Shown: one piece after another, positions 41,050 to 51,316 of the stretch
How the letters are laid out: each line of letters begins with the position of its first letter
Position numbering within the stretch: the first letter of the stretch is position 1
From: Paenimyroides aestuarii
Lineage (GTDB): Bacteria > Bacteroidota > Bacteroidia > Flavobacteriales > Flavobacteriaceae
Length of the DNA: 64,000 nt
Assembly (NCBI RefSeq): GCF_024628805.1
Contig: NZ_CP102382.1
Span: 2,728,001-2,792,000, forward strand
Direction: 5' to 3'
Program-made: the position numbers and the translations under genes
The notes under the pieces: model-generated
The model's database searches: none
Seen by the model: the letters and a program-made list of their open reading frames with translations, nothing else
Told to the model about the DNA's origin: nothing

Positions 41050-43455
41050 TTAATATAAACTTGGATATTGTTCAGGATTAGCCTCGTTCATAATGGCATA
41101 TACTTTTTCAAATACATCTTCCGCTGATGGCTTCGAAAAATAATCGCCATCGGTTCCATAAGCAGGGCGATGCGCTTTTGCTGACAAAGTTTCCGGCTTA
41201 CTGTCTAAAAACTTGTAGCCTTCTTGCTCATCAACAATTTGCTGTAAGATATAAGCCGAAGCTCCACCCGGAACATCTTCATCAACCACTAATAATCGAT
41301 TTGTTTTCTGAAGCGATTTTACGCAATCGTGGTTTCTGTCAAATGGCAGTAATGACTGTGCATCAATGATTTCTACATCAATACCCATTTCTAACAATTC
41401 TTTTGCAGCTTGCTCCACAATTCGCAAGGTGGATCCGTATGAAACTATGGTTAAATCTTTTCCTTCTTTAATGGTTTCAACCACGCCAATAGGGGTTCTA
41501 AAAGCACCTAAATTGGTAGGCATTTTTTCTTTTAAGCGGTAACCGTTTAAACATTCAATAACCAATGCTGGCTCATCGGATTGCAACAAGGTATTGTAAA
41601 AACCAGCAGCTTTGGTCATATTTCTCGGTACTAAAACATGCATACCACGAATTGCATTAATAATCATTCCCATTGGGGAACCCGAATGCCAAATTCCTTC
41701 TAATCGATGGCCGCGTGTACGCACAATTAGTGGCGCTTTTTGTTTACCAGCGGTGCGGTATTGTACGGTAGCTAAATCATCGCTCATGATTTGCAAAGCA
41801 TACAGCAGATAATCTAAATACTGAATTTCTGCAATTGGTCGTAAACCACGCATAGCCATGCCTATTCCTTGTCCCAAAATAGTGGCTTCGCGAATACCTG
41901 CATCTGAAACACGTGTTTCGCCGTATTTTTCTTGTAAACCTTCTAATCCTTGATTTACATCGCCAATATTACCTGAATCTTCACCAAAAATTAATGTTTC
42001 GGGATGATTTTCAAATATTTTATCAAAATTATTTCTAATGATTAAACGCGCATCAACCAGTTCAGAATGATCGTCATAAACAGGCGTTACTTCTTCGATA
42101 TTTTCGGCTTTTTTGGCTGAATGCGACATTAAATGCGAACTAAACTTTGGCTGAATTTCATCTGTATAGTTTTTGATCCAAGCGGCTAATGTGTGTTGGC
42201 CCGCTTCACCAATAACCATACGCAAAATTTTGCGTGCAGTTGCTAAAAGTTCTTTGCGAATAGGTTCTTTTATACTGTTTAAATCGGCAATCATTTTTTC
42301 AATAAACACTTTGTTTGCCGAAGAAGCTGCTACTGCATTCAAAACTTGTACTAAGGCAGTTCTCTCTTCTTTAATAGGGTTTAGATAAGCTTCCCAAGCT
42401 GTTCTTTTGCCTGCTAAAACTTCTTTCTTTAATTCGGCATCTAAAGTGTCTAATTCTTCATTAGTTGCGATATTGTTATCAATCATCCACGAGCGCATTT
42501 TAACGATACAGTCAAAATCGCTTTCCCATTGCAAACGGTCTGTTGATTTATAACGTTCGTGCGATCCAGAAGTAGAGTGTCCTTGAGGCTGGGTTAATTC
42601 TTTTACGTGAATTAATACCGGTATGTGGTTGGTGCGGGCTATCTGTGCTGCTTTTGCATAAGTGTCAACCAAGGCGGGATAATCCCATCCTGAAACGGTT
42701 AATACTTCATATCCATTTGTGTTTTCTTCTTTTTGGAATCCTTTTAAAATTTCAGAAATACTTTCTTTGGTTGTTTGGTGGCGTGCATGTACAGAAATAC
42801 CATACATATCGTCCCAAACACTCATAACCATTGGCACTTGCAAAACTCCGGCAGCATTGATTGTTTCAAAAAACAAGCCTTCAGAAGTCGATGCATTTCC
42901 TATGGTTCCCCAAGCTACTTCATTTCCTTCTACAGAAAATTTTTGTTCTTTATCGGCATTAGGAAATTCACGGTATATTTTTGATGCTTGTGCCAGACCT
43001 AGCAAACGAGGCATTTGCCCTGCTGTGGGAGATATATCGGCACTTGAATTTTTTTGTTGGGTAAGGTTTTTCCACTCCCCGTTTTCATCTAAGCTGTGTG
43101 TGGCAAAATGTCCGCCCATTTGGCGACCACCAGACATGGGATCATGTACCACATCTGCATGACCATATAATCCGGCAAAAAACTGCTGAATGTTTAAAGC
43201 ACCAATTGCCATCATAAAAGTTTGATCGCGGTAATAACCTGAACGAAAATCGCCATTTTTAAATGCTTTTGCCATTGCAAGTTGGGGCACTTCTTTTCCA
43301 TCGCCAAAAATCCCGAATTTTGCTTTTCCGGTTAAAACTTCTTTTCGGCCTAACAAACTACATTCACGCGATATGCGTGCTGTTTTGTAATCGTTTAAAA
43401 CTTCTTTTTTAAAATCTTCAAAAGTTAAAGCTTCTTTTGTAGCTGCTTGCGTCAT
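41050..43455 (-). CDS. 2-oxoacid (branched-chain) dehydrogenase E1, fused alpha and beta subunits
   Basis: 801 aa, a single chain where other phyla have separate E1 alpha and beta. Residues 1-350 are the TPP-binding alpha part (MGGHFATHS, EVAWGTIGNASTSEG, MVMSVWDDMYGIS), 350-460 a linker, 460-801 the transketolase-like beta part (LIFGEDSGNIG, DAGIREATILGQGIGMAMRGLRPIAEIQ, RTRGHRLEG). It decarboxylates branched-chain 2-oxoacids for CoA ester synthesis, e.g. iso-fatty acids. The substrate (isovalerate vs pyruvate) is inferred from fusion type. Own promoter at 43478-43507. Confidence 0.92.
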   Translation of the reverse strand: MTQAATKEALTFEDFKKEVLNDYKTARISRECSLLGRKEVLTGKAKFGIFGDGKEVPQLAMAKAFKNGDFRSGYYRDQTFMMAIGALNIQQFFAGLYGHADVVHDPMSGGRQMGGHFATHSLDENGEWKNLTQQKNSSADISPTAGQMPRLLGLAQASKIYREFPNADKEQKFSVEGNEVAWGTIGNASTSEGLFFETINAAGVLQVPMVMSVWDDMYGISVHARHQTTKESISEILKGFQKEENTNGYEVLTVSGWDYPALVDTYAKAAQIARTNHIPVLIHVKELTQPQGHSTSGSHERYKSTDRLQWESDFDCIVKMRSWMIDNNIATNEELDTLDAELKKEVLAGKRTAWEAYLNPIKEERTALVQVLNAVAASSANKVFIEKMIADLNSIKEPIRKELLATARKILRMVIGEAGQHTLAAWIKNYTDEIQPKFSSHLMSHSAKKAENIEEVTPVYDDHSELVDARLIIRNNFDKIFENHPETLIFGEDSGNIGDVNQGLEGLQEKYGETRVSDAGIREATILGQGIGMAMRGLRPIAEIQYLDYLLYALQIMSDDLATVQYRTAGKQKAPLIVRTRGHRLEGIWHSGSPMGMIINAIRGMHVLVPRNMTKAAGFYNTLLQSDEPALVIECLNGYRLKEKMPTNLGAFRTPIGVVETIKEGKDLTIVSYGSTLRIVEQAAKELLEMGIDVEIIDAQSLLPFDRNHDCVKSLQKTNRLLVVDEDVPGGASAYILQQIVDEQEGYKFLDSKPETLSAKAHRPAYGTDGDYFSKPSAEDVFEKVYAIMNEANPEQYPSLY

Positions 43456-43477
43456 AATATATAGGAACTGTTTGAAA

Positions 43478-43507
43478 CAAATTTATTTAATTTACGAAAT
43501 TAAACAA
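43478..43507 (-). promoter_or_regulatory. promoter of the E1 gene
   Basis: Minus-strand TAAATTTG (43485-43478) and TTG (43507-43505) with 19 nt between, matching the flavobacterial consensus; box 23 bp from the start codon. Confidence 0.62.
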
Positions 43508-43583
43508 TCAATCACTAAAAAACTAATTTTATAAAAAATTATCGAAACGAATTACTTGTTTTATTGTTGTATTTGTAAAAACC

Positions 43584-43618
43584 AAAACCGCCTTAAACAA
43601 AAAGTTTAAAGCGGTTTT
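43584..43618 (-). terminator. terminator of secDF
   Basis: Two-part stem AAAACCGC (43584-43591) / GCGGTTTT (43611-43618) with inner TTAAAC/GTTTAA pairing; it lies 32 bp after the secDF stop. Confidence 0.85.
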
Positions 43619-43649
43619 ATTATTTGGATCATTTGTATGATGAAAGCGT

Positions 43650-46637
43650 TTATTCTTCTGAATTTTCTGCTTCTTGTTTTGCTTTAAGTGCTTCTGCACG
43701 TTCGCGTTCTGCTGATCCTTTAATGGTATCAACCAAAATAGGTGTTGAAATAAATAGTGATGAATAGGTTCCTACTCCAATTCCCAATAGCATTGCGAAC
43801 ACAAATCCACGGATTGATTCCCCACCAAAGATAAACATGATTAACAATATTAAAATCACGGTTGCAGAAGTGTTGAATGTTCTTGAAAGTGTGGTGTTAA
43901 TTGATTTGTTTACCACTTCTTCAAAAGATCCTTCCACATCACCTCTAATAAAATCACGAACACGATCGAATACAATTACGGTATCGTTCAATGAATAACC
44001 AATTACAGTAAGTAAAGCTGCTACTAGTGATTGATCTACTTCCATGTTAAACGGTGCGAATTTATAAAAGAATGAGTAAACACCTAATACAAACAACACA
44101 TCGTGTGCCACAGCTACTACCGCACCTAGTGAATATTGCCATCTGCGGAATGAAATTGCTAAGTAAACAAACACTACTAACAATGCACCACCTACAGCCC
44201 AGTAAGCATCGGTTTTTACATCTTTTGCCACAGTTGGCCCTACTTTTGATGCTTGTACAATTCCTAAACCACTTCCTGCTGGATGTGTGAATTGATCATA
44301 ACTTAAATCGGTTTTAAAGTAAGGCTTTAAGTTATCATAAAGTATTTTGTTTACTTCTTGATCTACTTGTGCACTTTCCTCATCGACCTTATATTTGGTA
44401 GTAATTTTTAGTTTTGAATCTTTTCCAAAAATTTTAGCTTCTACGTTGCTATCAAAAACTTTTGATAATTTGTTTGAAACAGATGATGCATCCACATCAT
44501 TATCAAACTGCACTTGGAATGTTCTACCTCCTGTAAAGTCAATTCCATAATTTAATCCGTTTATGAATAAGGTTCCAACACATAACAACATAGTGATTGT
44601 GGTGAACACATAAGCGATTTTCTTTTTTCCTAAGAAATCAAAATTGATATTTGTAAACCAATTTTTAGTGATTTTTGTACTAAATGACAATTTCGAATCT
44701 TTTGCTTCTGCCCAATCTACTAAAACTCTTGTAATAACAATTGCCGTGAATACGGATGTTCCAATACCGATTAATAAAGTAGTTGCAAACCCTTTGATTG
44801 GTCCAGAACCAAAAATCAACAACACTAAACCGGTCAAAGCAGTTGTAACGTTTGCATCGGTAATTGCAGACATGGCACCACTCCACGAAAAGGCATGCTT
44901 TATCGCTTCTTTCGAAGTTTGTCCTGCTCGAAGTGATTCTTTTGCCCGCTCGTAAATAAGTATGTTTGCATCTACTGCCGTTCCAATTGTTAAAACAATA
45001 CCTGCAATTCCTGGTAAAGTTAAAACAGCTCCGATACTAGCCAAAATACCAAATATAAATAATAAGTTTACTGCCAATGCAATGTTTGCGAACCAACCTG
45101 CTTTGCCATAGAAGAAAATCATCCATAAAGCAATGATGATTAAACCTACTACTGAAGAGGTCATACCTGCATCGATAGCTGCTTGCCCTAATGAAGGACC
45201 TACAATTTCTGACGAAACAATATCTACAGAGGCTGGCAATTTACCTGCTTTTAGAATATTTGCTAAATCTTTTGCTTCGTCAACAGTAAAGCTACCAGAT
45301 ATACTTGAGTTACCACCCGATATTCCACCTTGCTGAGTAACACCTGGAGCTGAATACACTACATTGTCTAATGTAATTGCGATACTTGATTGTTGCGAGT
45401 AAGCTTTTGCAGTTAATTCCTCCCAAACTTTTGCACCATTTGCATTCATCTGCATTGATACATTCGGTTCATTTTTTATTTGATCATAATCTTGTCTTGC
45501 ATCTGTGATAACCGAACCTGATAAAGGAGCTGCATTTTGTGCATTTCCTTTTAAAGCATATAATTCTACAATATTAGCTTCTTTTTTAGGTTTTCCCCAT
45601 GCAAATTTCACATACCGCAATTCGCCATTTAATAGTCCACGAACTTGTGGATCTTTTAAATATGTATTGATTTGTGCAGTATCTTTTGTAGCAAAAAACG
45701 CAATGATTGGAGAACCTTGATAACCTGGCGCTTGAATCAATGAAAGGATTGGTCCTAAATCTTGTTGTGTATTTGCTGTTGTATCTTTAGAAACACCCGT
45801 TAATAATTTATCAACATCGGTTTTAGGTTTTGCGGTGCTATCGTTTGCGACAACAGCCGCTAGTTTTTCCGTATTTTTCTCTTTTAGAACGGCATTGGCT
45901 GCAAATACAAAATCACCCAATTGTTCTGATTTATAAGTTTCCCAGAACTCTAATTGTGCCGTAGATTGCAACAGGTTTTTAATACGATCAATATCTTTTG
46001 CTCCGGGTAATTCTACCAAGATTCGTCCAGATTCACCCACCATTTGAATAGTTGGAGAAACCACACCAAATTTATCAATACGCTCACCAAAAACACGGTA
46101 GGCACTTTCTATTGCTTCTTTTACTTTAGCGTTGATGATGGTTTTCACCTGCGCATCGCTCATGGAAGGGTTTACTTCTTGCAAGTTTCTGTTTGCAAAA
46201 ATTTCAGATGAAGATAATTTTACTTTTCCTGCTGAAACTTTTTCAAACGATTCATAAAACGATTCCAAATAGGTTTGATTTCCATCGCGGTTTTTCTCTG
46301 CTTCAGACAATGCTTGATTGAAAACGGCGTTTTTTGAGTCGTTTGACAATCCTTTTAAAATGTCTTTAACAGAAATTTGAAGCATCACGTTGATACCTCC
46401 TTCTAAATCTAAACCTTTTTGAATTTGTTCTGAACGTACTTGAGCAAAAGTTTTTCCTAAATAAACCTTTTCGTTTGAAATTGAATCTAAGTAACGAGCT
46501 TCTTTGGTTAAATCACCTTTAGAAAACTCTTTTGCTTTACTTTCATAATGATTCGTTACAAACGTAAAGGACAATTGGTAAATACTTACCAACGCAAAAA
46601 CAATCGCAATAAACTTAACGAGTCCTTTATTCTGCAT
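43650..46637 (-). CDS. secDF: protein translocase subunit SecDF (fused)
   Basis: 995 aa, SecD and SecF in one chain as in other Bacteroidota. The SecD half has an N-terminal span, GLDLEGGINVML, a large periplasmic P1 domain (about 50-480), then six spans with GTAVDANILIYERAKE. The SecF half starts near 660 with NYGIDFTGGRTFQVQF and has YSLNDTVIVFDRVRD. The two are proton-driven helpers that pull preproteins out of the SecYEG channel. Hydrophilic insertions in the P1 domain are longer than in E. coli SecD. Confidence 0.97.
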   Translation of the reverse strand: MQNKGLVKFIAIVFALVSIYQLSFTFVTNHYESKAKEFSKGDLTKEARYLDSISNEKVYLGKTFAQVRSEQIQKGLDLEGGINVMLQISVKDILKGLSNDSKNAVFNQALSEAEKNRDGNQTYLESFYESFEKVSAGKVKLSSSEIFANRNLQEVNPSMSDAQVKTIINAKVKEAIESAYRVFGERIDKFGVVSPTIQMVGESGRILVELPGAKDIDRIKNLLQSTAQLEFWETYKSEQLGDFVFAANAVLKEKNTEKLAAVVANDSTAKPKTDVDKLLTGVSKDTTANTQQDLGPILSLIQAPGYQGSPIIAFFATKDTAQINTYLKDPQVRGLLNGELRYVKFAWGKPKKEANIVELYALKGNAQNAAPLSGSVITDARQDYDQIKNEPNVSMQMNANGAKVWEELTAKAYSQQSSIAITLDNVVYSAPGVTQQGGISGGNSSISGSFTVDEAKDLANILKAGKLPASVDIVSSEIVGPSLGQAAIDAGMTSSVVGLIIIALWMIFFYGKAGWFANIALAVNLLFIFGILASIGAVLTLPGIAGIVLTIGTAVDANILIYERAKESLRAGQTSKEAIKHAFSWSGAMSAITDANVTTALTGLVLLIFGSGPIKGFATTLLIGIGTSVFTAIVITRVLVDWAEAKDSKLSFSTKITKNWFTNINFDFLGKKKIAYVFTTITMLLCVGTLFINGLNYGIDFTGGRTFQVQFDNDVDASSVSNKLSKVFDSNVEAKIFGKDSKLKITTKYKVDEESAQVDQEVNKILYDNLKPYFKTDLSYDQFTHPAGSGLGIVQASKVGPTVAKDVKTDAYWAVGGALLVVFVYLAISFRRWQYSLGAVVAVAHDVLFVLGVYSFFYKFAPFNMEVDQSLVAALLTVIGYSLNDTVIVFDRVRDFIRGDVEGSFEEVVNKSINTTLSRTFNTSATVILILLIMFIFGGESIRGFVFAMLLGIGVGTYSSLFISTPILVDTIKGSAERERAEALKAKQEAENSEE

Positions 46638-46714
46638 TTTTTAAAAATTAATAGTTTTTAAATGATTTTGTTTGAATGATTTCGCTTTAAAACGAAAAAA
46701 TCTTATAAAACGGA

Positions 46715-46745
46715 CAAATATATAACTTCACAAAAGATTTAACAA
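46715..46745 (-). promoter_or_regulatory. promoter of secDF
   Basis: Minus-strand TATATTTG (46722-46715) and TTG (46745-46743), 20 nt between; the leader would be about 70 nt. Confidence 0.6.
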
Positions 46746-46808
46746 TAAAAAAAGAGGTTAATTTGAATATCTTTTTAGGAGGTTATTAACAATTTGACGT
46801 ATAAAAAA

Positions 46809-46830
46809 AAAACCGACTTCCGTCGGTTTT
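46809..46830 (-). terminator. terminator of gyrB
   Basis: Perfect 9-bp stem AAAACCGAC / GTCGGTTTT with loop TTCC and a T run on the minus strand, 10 bp from the gyrB stop. Confidence 0.92.
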
Positions 46831-46839
46831 TATATTGTT

Positions 46840-48780
46840 TTAAGCATCAATGTTTGCATAAACAGCGTTTTTCTCTATAAACTCTCTTCGAGGTGGCACT
46901 TCATCGCCCATTAACATGGAAAAAACACGGTCTGCTTCGGCTAAATTGTCCACTGTAATTTGGCGAAGGGTTCTAAATTCAGGATTCATGGTGGTTTCCC
47001 ATAATTGTTCTGCATTCATCTCTCCTAAACCTTTATAGCGTTGTACCGATGCGCCTTGACCCATTTGTTCCATTAGTGCAATGCGTTCTTCATCGTTCCA
47101 TGCATATTGTTTTTTTGTTCCTTTTTTCACCATATAAAGCGGTGGTGTAGCAATATAAACATATCCCCTTTCAATTAGATCGCGCATATATCTAAAGAAA
47201 AATGTAAGTATCAATGTGGCAATGTGGCTTCCATCCACATCGGCATCACACATAATAACTACTTTATGGTAACGCAATTTCGAAAGATTCAATGCTTTAC
47301 TATCCTCTTCGGTACCAATGGTTACACCTAATGCCGTGAAAATATTACGAATTTCTTCATTTTCAAAAACCTTGTGTCCCATTGCTTTTTCAACGTTCAA
47401 AATTTTTCCTCGCAAAGGCATAATGGCTTGAAAATTTCGATCGCGTCCTTGTTTTGCAGTTCCACCTGCGGAATCTCCCTCTACGAAGAAAATTTCACAT
47501 TTTTCTGGATTTTGCTCTGAACAATCTGATAGTTTTCCTGGTAAACCACCTCCGCTCATTACTGTTTTACGTTGCACCATTTCGCGTGCTTTTTTAGCTG
47601 CGTGGCGTGCTTGTGCGGCTAAAATTACTTTTTGAATGATGGTTTTGGCATCTTGCGGGTTTTCTTCCAAATAAGCTTCAAGCATATCGGCAACCGCTTG
47701 TGATACCGGAGAAACCACTTCACGGTTTCCAAGTTTGGTTTTGGTTTGTCCTTCAAACTGTGGTTCCATTACTTTAACAGAAATAATGGCTGTTAAACCT
47801 TCACGGAAATCATCGCCCGAAATTTCAAACTTTAATTTATCTAATAATCCGGATGTATCTGCATATTTTTTCAACGTGCGGGTTAACCCCATACGGAAAC
47901 CTTGCAAATGTGTTCCTCCTTCGTGTGTATTGATATTGTTTACATACGAATAAATATTTTCTGAATAACTGTCGTTATAAATCAAAGCCACTTCTACAGG
48001 AATCTCGCCTTTTTCATTTTCCATATTAATTACATGGCTGATGATTGGGGTGCGGTTCCCGTCTAAAAAGCGTACATATTCTTTTAACCCTTCTTTTGAA
48101 TGGAATGTTTCGCTGTGTGCTTCGCCCTTGTCGTTTACATTGCGTAAATCGGTCAATGTAATGGTTATTCCTTTATTTAAAAAGGATAATTCGCGCAAAC
48201 GTGCTGCTAAAGTATCGTAAGAATACTCTAAGGTTTGTGTAAAAATGGTAGCATCTGGTTTAAAAGTAACCTTTGTACCAGTTTTATTGGTTTCACCAAT
48301 TGGGCGTGCCGGATAAACTGCTTTTCCGCGTTCGTATTCTTGTTCCCAAATTTTACCATCGCGGTGCACTTCTGCACGCAAATGATCTGATAAGGCGTTT
48401 ACACACGATACACCTACCCCGTGCAATCCACCAGAAACTTTATATGAATCTTTATCGAATTTTCCACCAGCACCAATTTTGGTCATAACCACTTCTAATG
48501 CAGATACGCCTTCTTTTTTGTGCATATCCACAGGGATTCCACGACCGTTATCTTGAACTGAAATTGAATTGTCTTGATTGATGATAACTTGGATGGAATC
48601 ACAGTAACCTGCCAATGCTTCATCTATAGAGTTATCAACAACTTCGTAAACTAAATGGTGCAACCCGCGAACACCCACATCACCAATATACATTGACGGA
48701 CGCATGCGCACGTGTTCCATTCCCTCTAAAGCCTGAATACTGTCGGCTGAATACGAATTTTTCTTTACTTCTTCACTCAT
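46840..48780 (-). CDS. gyrB: DNA gyrase subunit B
   Basis: 646 aa, the usual length for this phylum (shorter than E. coli, which has an insertion). GHKL ATPase: RPSMYIGDVGVRGLHHLVYEVVDNSIDEA, NGRGIPV, GGLHGVGVSCVNALS; TOPRIM: EIFFVEGDSAGGTAKQ and DADVDGSHI; C-terminal YKGLGEMNAEQLWETTMNP. It supplies ATPase and metal-binding parts of gyrase. gyrA is not nearby. Flanked by its promoter box at 48813-48820 and terminator. Confidence 0.98.
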   Translation of the reverse strand: MSEEVKKNSYSADSIQALEGMEHVRMRPSMYIGDVGVRGLHHLVYEVVDNSIDEALAGYCDSIQVIINQDNSISVQDNGRGIPVDMHKKEGVSALEVVMTKIGAGGKFDKDSYKVSGGLHGVGVSCVNALSDHLRAEVHRDGKIWEQEYERGKAVYPARPIGETNKTGTKVTFKPDATIFTQTLEYSYDTLAARLRELSFLNKGITITLTDLRNVNDKGEAHSETFHSKEGLKEYVRFLDGNRTPIISHVINMENEKGEIPVEVALIYNDSYSENIYSYVNNINTHEGGTHLQGFRMGLTRTLKKYADTSGLLDKLKFEISGDDFREGLTAIISVKVMEPQFEGQTKTKLGNREVVSPVSQAVADMLEAYLEENPQDAKTIIQKVILAAQARHAAKKAREMVQRKTVMSGGGLPGKLSDCSEQNPEKCEIFFVEGDSAGGTAKQGRDRNFQAIMPLRGKILNVEKAMGHKVFENEEIRNIFTALGVTIGTEEDSKALNLSKLRYHKVVIMCDADVDGSHIATLILTFFFRYMRDLIERGYVYIATPPLYMVKKGTKKQYAWNDEERIALMEQMGQGASVQRYKGLGEMNAEQLWETTMNPEFRTLRQITVDNLAEADRVFSMLMGDEVPPRREFIEKNAVYANIDA

Positions 48781-48812
48781 AATTTTAAGGTGTACTAAAA
48801 TATACTAAACTA

Positions 48813-48820
48813 CAAATATA
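48813..48820 (-). promoter_or_regulatory. -7 box of gyrB
   Basis: TATATTTG on the minus strand, 32 bp upstream of the gyrB start; no good TTG at the expected distance. Confidence 0.48.
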
Positions 48821-48895
48821 CTAAATTTTACCGAATTTTTGCCCTCTAAAAGCATTTATTGTTTTTGAAGTTATCAACACTACAAATCGTTAAAA

Positions 48896-49342
48896 CTAAT
48901 ATATATTTAATATTTGATACAAAATGGTGTTGAATGTTATTTCACTACCAATTTCTTTATGTAATAATTGTTGCACTAATGGTGCTTTTTCTGAAACACA
49001 AAATATTTTTTGGTTTTGATACAGAACAGCTTGTAATGGAACACTGATATATAATATAGATTGATTGATTTTTACAACAGAGCCAAAGGTCACTTTTTGC
49101 ACCTTTTTTTCTGTTGGCAATGTGCGTGCAATTTGATGCATTTCCTGCAACTGCTGTAATTTTGCAGTCAATTTTTCTTGTTCTAAGTGCATCATTGCCA
49201 AGCCGGTTTCGTGTTTATCACCAGCTGAACTCTTGGCATCGTTTAAAGAATCGGTTGCCAAATCGGTTATTTGGTTTTGTATAATTGCTAGCTGATTGCT
49301 TAGCGTATTTAAAACCAGTTGTTTTAGTTCTTTTCTATCCAT
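48896..49342 (-). CDS. GreA/GreB C-terminal-like protein
   Basis: 148 aa. Residues 1-75 are a helical hairpin with Gln/Leu heptads (MDRKELKQLVLNTLSNQLAI, LEQEKLTAKLQQLQEMHQIA), residues 85-148 a small beta domain of the GreA/B C-terminal type (VTFGSVVKINQSILYISVPL, KAPLVQQLLHKEIGSEITFN). The organisation recalls Gre-like transcription factors that enter the RNA polymerase secondary channel, but the tip acidic pair is not evident. In databases such genes are often wrongly labelled as 3-oxoacyl-ACP synthase. Function not assigned. Confidence 0.6.
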   Translation of the reverse strand: MDRKELKQLVLNTLSNQLAIIQNQITDLATDSLNDAKSSAGDKHETGLAMMHLEQEKLTAKLQQLQEMHQIARTLPTEKKVQKVTFGSVVKINQSILYISVPLQAVLYQNQKIFCVSEKAPLVQQLLHKEIGSEITFNTILYQILNIY

Positions 49343-49482
49343 AAAAATAAAGCCCTTTTGGAGCTTTTGTAGTCAACTTCTGTTCGATTGTGATTAGTTG
49401 TGAACCAAACGATCTAAATGAAGATGCTGATTCTGTGAAAGTTCTTATTGAAACCGTTTGTTTATTCTATCTTAAAAAAAGG

Positions 49483-49545
49483 GCTTCAAGGCTTAAAAAG
49501 CTTTGAAGCAATATAATAGCTACAAGGTTTTTAAAACCTTGTAGC
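49483..49545 (-). terminator. twin hairpins downstream of the barrel gene
   Basis: Hairpin one, GCTACAAGGTTT / AAACCTTGTAGC (49519-49545, perfect 12 bp, TTA loop); hairpin two, GCTTCAAGGCTT / AAGCTTTGAAGC (49483-49509, one G-T), followed on the minus strand by a T run. They close the TPR-barrel operon. Confidence 0.75.
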
Positions 49546-49561
49546 ATTTTAATTATTGCTT

Positions 49562-51310
49562 TTATTTAAAATCGAATTTATATATGGCTCCACCCAACAC
49601 TTGCAAACCTTGCACTTGGTATTGGTTAAAACGCAAATAATTTTCGTTTGCTAAATTTAATCCTTTGGCAAAAATAGTCCACTGAGCAGTTGGTCTATAC
49701 CCCACAGTAACATTCAAATCATAGAAATCGCCCAGTTTTATATCATCGTTCATACTAGATATCGGAGCACCGCTGAACTCGTAGCGTTGCCCAACATATC
49801 CTAAATTCGCGTCGGCAAACCATTGATTAGTAAAGTTATACAATACGTTTACATTAATTTTTCCTTGAGGTATATGAAACACATTTTGATATTGGTCTAA
49901 ATTGAAACTATTGTATTCCCCTGATAAACCAATTTGAGCTTTTCCAGAAAAATCAAAATTCAACTCACCAAATAAGGTAAATGTGGTTACTTTATCATAA
50001 ATCAAACCAAAAGAGTTTCCGTATTGATAGCCTTGTTTATTTTGTAGATTGATGTTGTATGGATTAATGGTAAACATGGCTTTATCGTCTTCGTTCTTGT
50101 AATTTGCACGAACATTATATGATAAATTATGATACAATTTTCCTTTCATACCAGCATACACATCATAATTGGTTCTGGTTGGTCTTAAAACGAAAGACGG
50201 TGCCAAAAACGGATTTTGATCTGCTAAGTCGGCATACGAATTTTGTTGCACTCCTCCTACTGCTCCTAAATAGGCCTGCACGATGTTTGGAACAAGATTA
50301 AAATTGGCTTTCACCATTGGATAAATTACTAACGAATTGTTTTCAATTCCTTGTTCTTTGCCTAAAATATACGTTAAACCAGCACCTAATTCCAATGAAT
50401 AATCGGCATCAAAAAACTTGATACTTGGGTTCGCAGATAAGTTTAAGTGACTGTATGTATCTACCAAATTATCAATACCATTGTTTGCAAATTGTGTGTT
50501 TACATAATCTGCTTCTAAATTTATATATACGGTATTATTGGGTAGTTCCACACTAAATTTTGGCGCAACCACAAAGCGGCTTTCTTTACTGCTGTAATCG
50601 TCCCAAAAATATTTGTATCGAGCATCTATTTTTTCGAAAGCACCGATATAACTTTCATAAGAAGCACCAATATGCACATCGTTGTATTTTTGCAAAGGAT
50701 CAACCAAATCAAAATTAAAATTCGACACGAAAAAATCGGCAGGTGTTCCATACCAATTGTATTTAGATGTCATTGCTCCAAATTGGGTGTTCCATTGATT
50801 GTTTTCGTTGCGTTGACCCAGCGTGAAATCTAAATTACTTTTGCTGAACGAATCATCTAATTGCACATTTTCGATACCACCGCCCGACGATATGTGCTTA
50901 AGCAAACCGCCCACATACATATTTTTACTTCCAATGGTTTCTACAATACCCAATTCACCACGAATGGTGTTGTAATTTCCAAAACCAAACAATGCATAAT
51001 TGCTGTAAAATTTTGCCAACGAATCATTGTCAACCTTTGCAGCTTCGCCTTTTGCTGGTGAAAAGGTAGATGCAACCGGAACCGAAAAAATAGTGTATTT
51101 TACTTCTTTTTTCTGGTTTATGTCTTCGTCTTCAATTAACGGGTTATCGTTAATTTTAAAAGCGTCGTTCAAAGTAGCTTGATATTCCGATGTTACGTTT
51201 ACAACTTCGGTTCCTACTCCCTTATTCTTTTTATCTTTATCTTCTTGTGCATTTGCCTGATGAGCAAAAAATGCCGCTGCTATAGTGATGCTTAATGCGT
51301 ACTTTTTCAT
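49562..51310 (-). CDS. outer-membrane TonB-receptor-like beta-barrel protein without obvious plug
   Basis: 582 aa with signal peptide MKKYALSITIAAAFFAHQANAQ. A short linker (22-70) with the Lys/Asp-rich EDKDKKNKG is followed directly by barrel strands (YALFGFGNYNTIRGELGIV, MYVGGLLKHISSGGGIE, KMHNLSYNVRANYKN-like pattern, VQGLQVLGGAIYKFDFK at the end). A 150-residue plug and a TonB box are not visible, so it is more likely a large porin or a partner barrel. It lies 6 bp after the TPR protein gene, so the two probably act together in the envelope. Confidence 0.75.
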   Translation of the reverse strand: MKKYALSITIAAAFFAHQANAQEDKDKKNKGVGTEVVNVTSEYQATLNDAFKINDNPLIEDEDINQKKEVKYTIFSVPVASTFSPAKGEAAKVDNDSLAKFYSNYALFGFGNYNTIRGELGIVETIGSKNMYVGGLLKHISSGGGIENVQLDDSFSKSNLDFTLGQRNENNQWNTQFGAMTSKYNWYGTPADFFVSNFNFDLVDPLQKYNDVHIGASYESYIGAFEKIDARYKYFWDDYSSKESRFVVAPKFSVELPNNTVYINLEADYVNTQFANNGIDNLVDTYSHLNLSANPSIKFFDADYSLELGAGLTYILGKEQGIENNSLVIYPMVKANFNLVPNIVQAYLGAVGGVQQNSYADLADQNPFLAPSFVLRPTRTNYDVYAGMKGKLYHNLSYNVRANYKNEDDKAMFTINPYNINLQNKQGYQYGNSFGLIYDKVTTFTLFGELNFDFSGKAQIGLSGEYNSFNLDQYQNVFHIPQGKINVNVLYNFTNQWFADANLGYVGQRYEFSGAPISSMNDDIKLGDFYDLNVTVGYRPTAQWTIFAKGLNLANENYLRFNQYQVQGLQVLGGAIYKFDFK

Positions 51311-51316
51311 AAAAAA

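Noticed and set aside
46750..46808. Riboswitch between secDF and gyrB
   Set aside because: The gap holds only AT-rich sequence, a promoter and a terminator; no known aptamer pattern.
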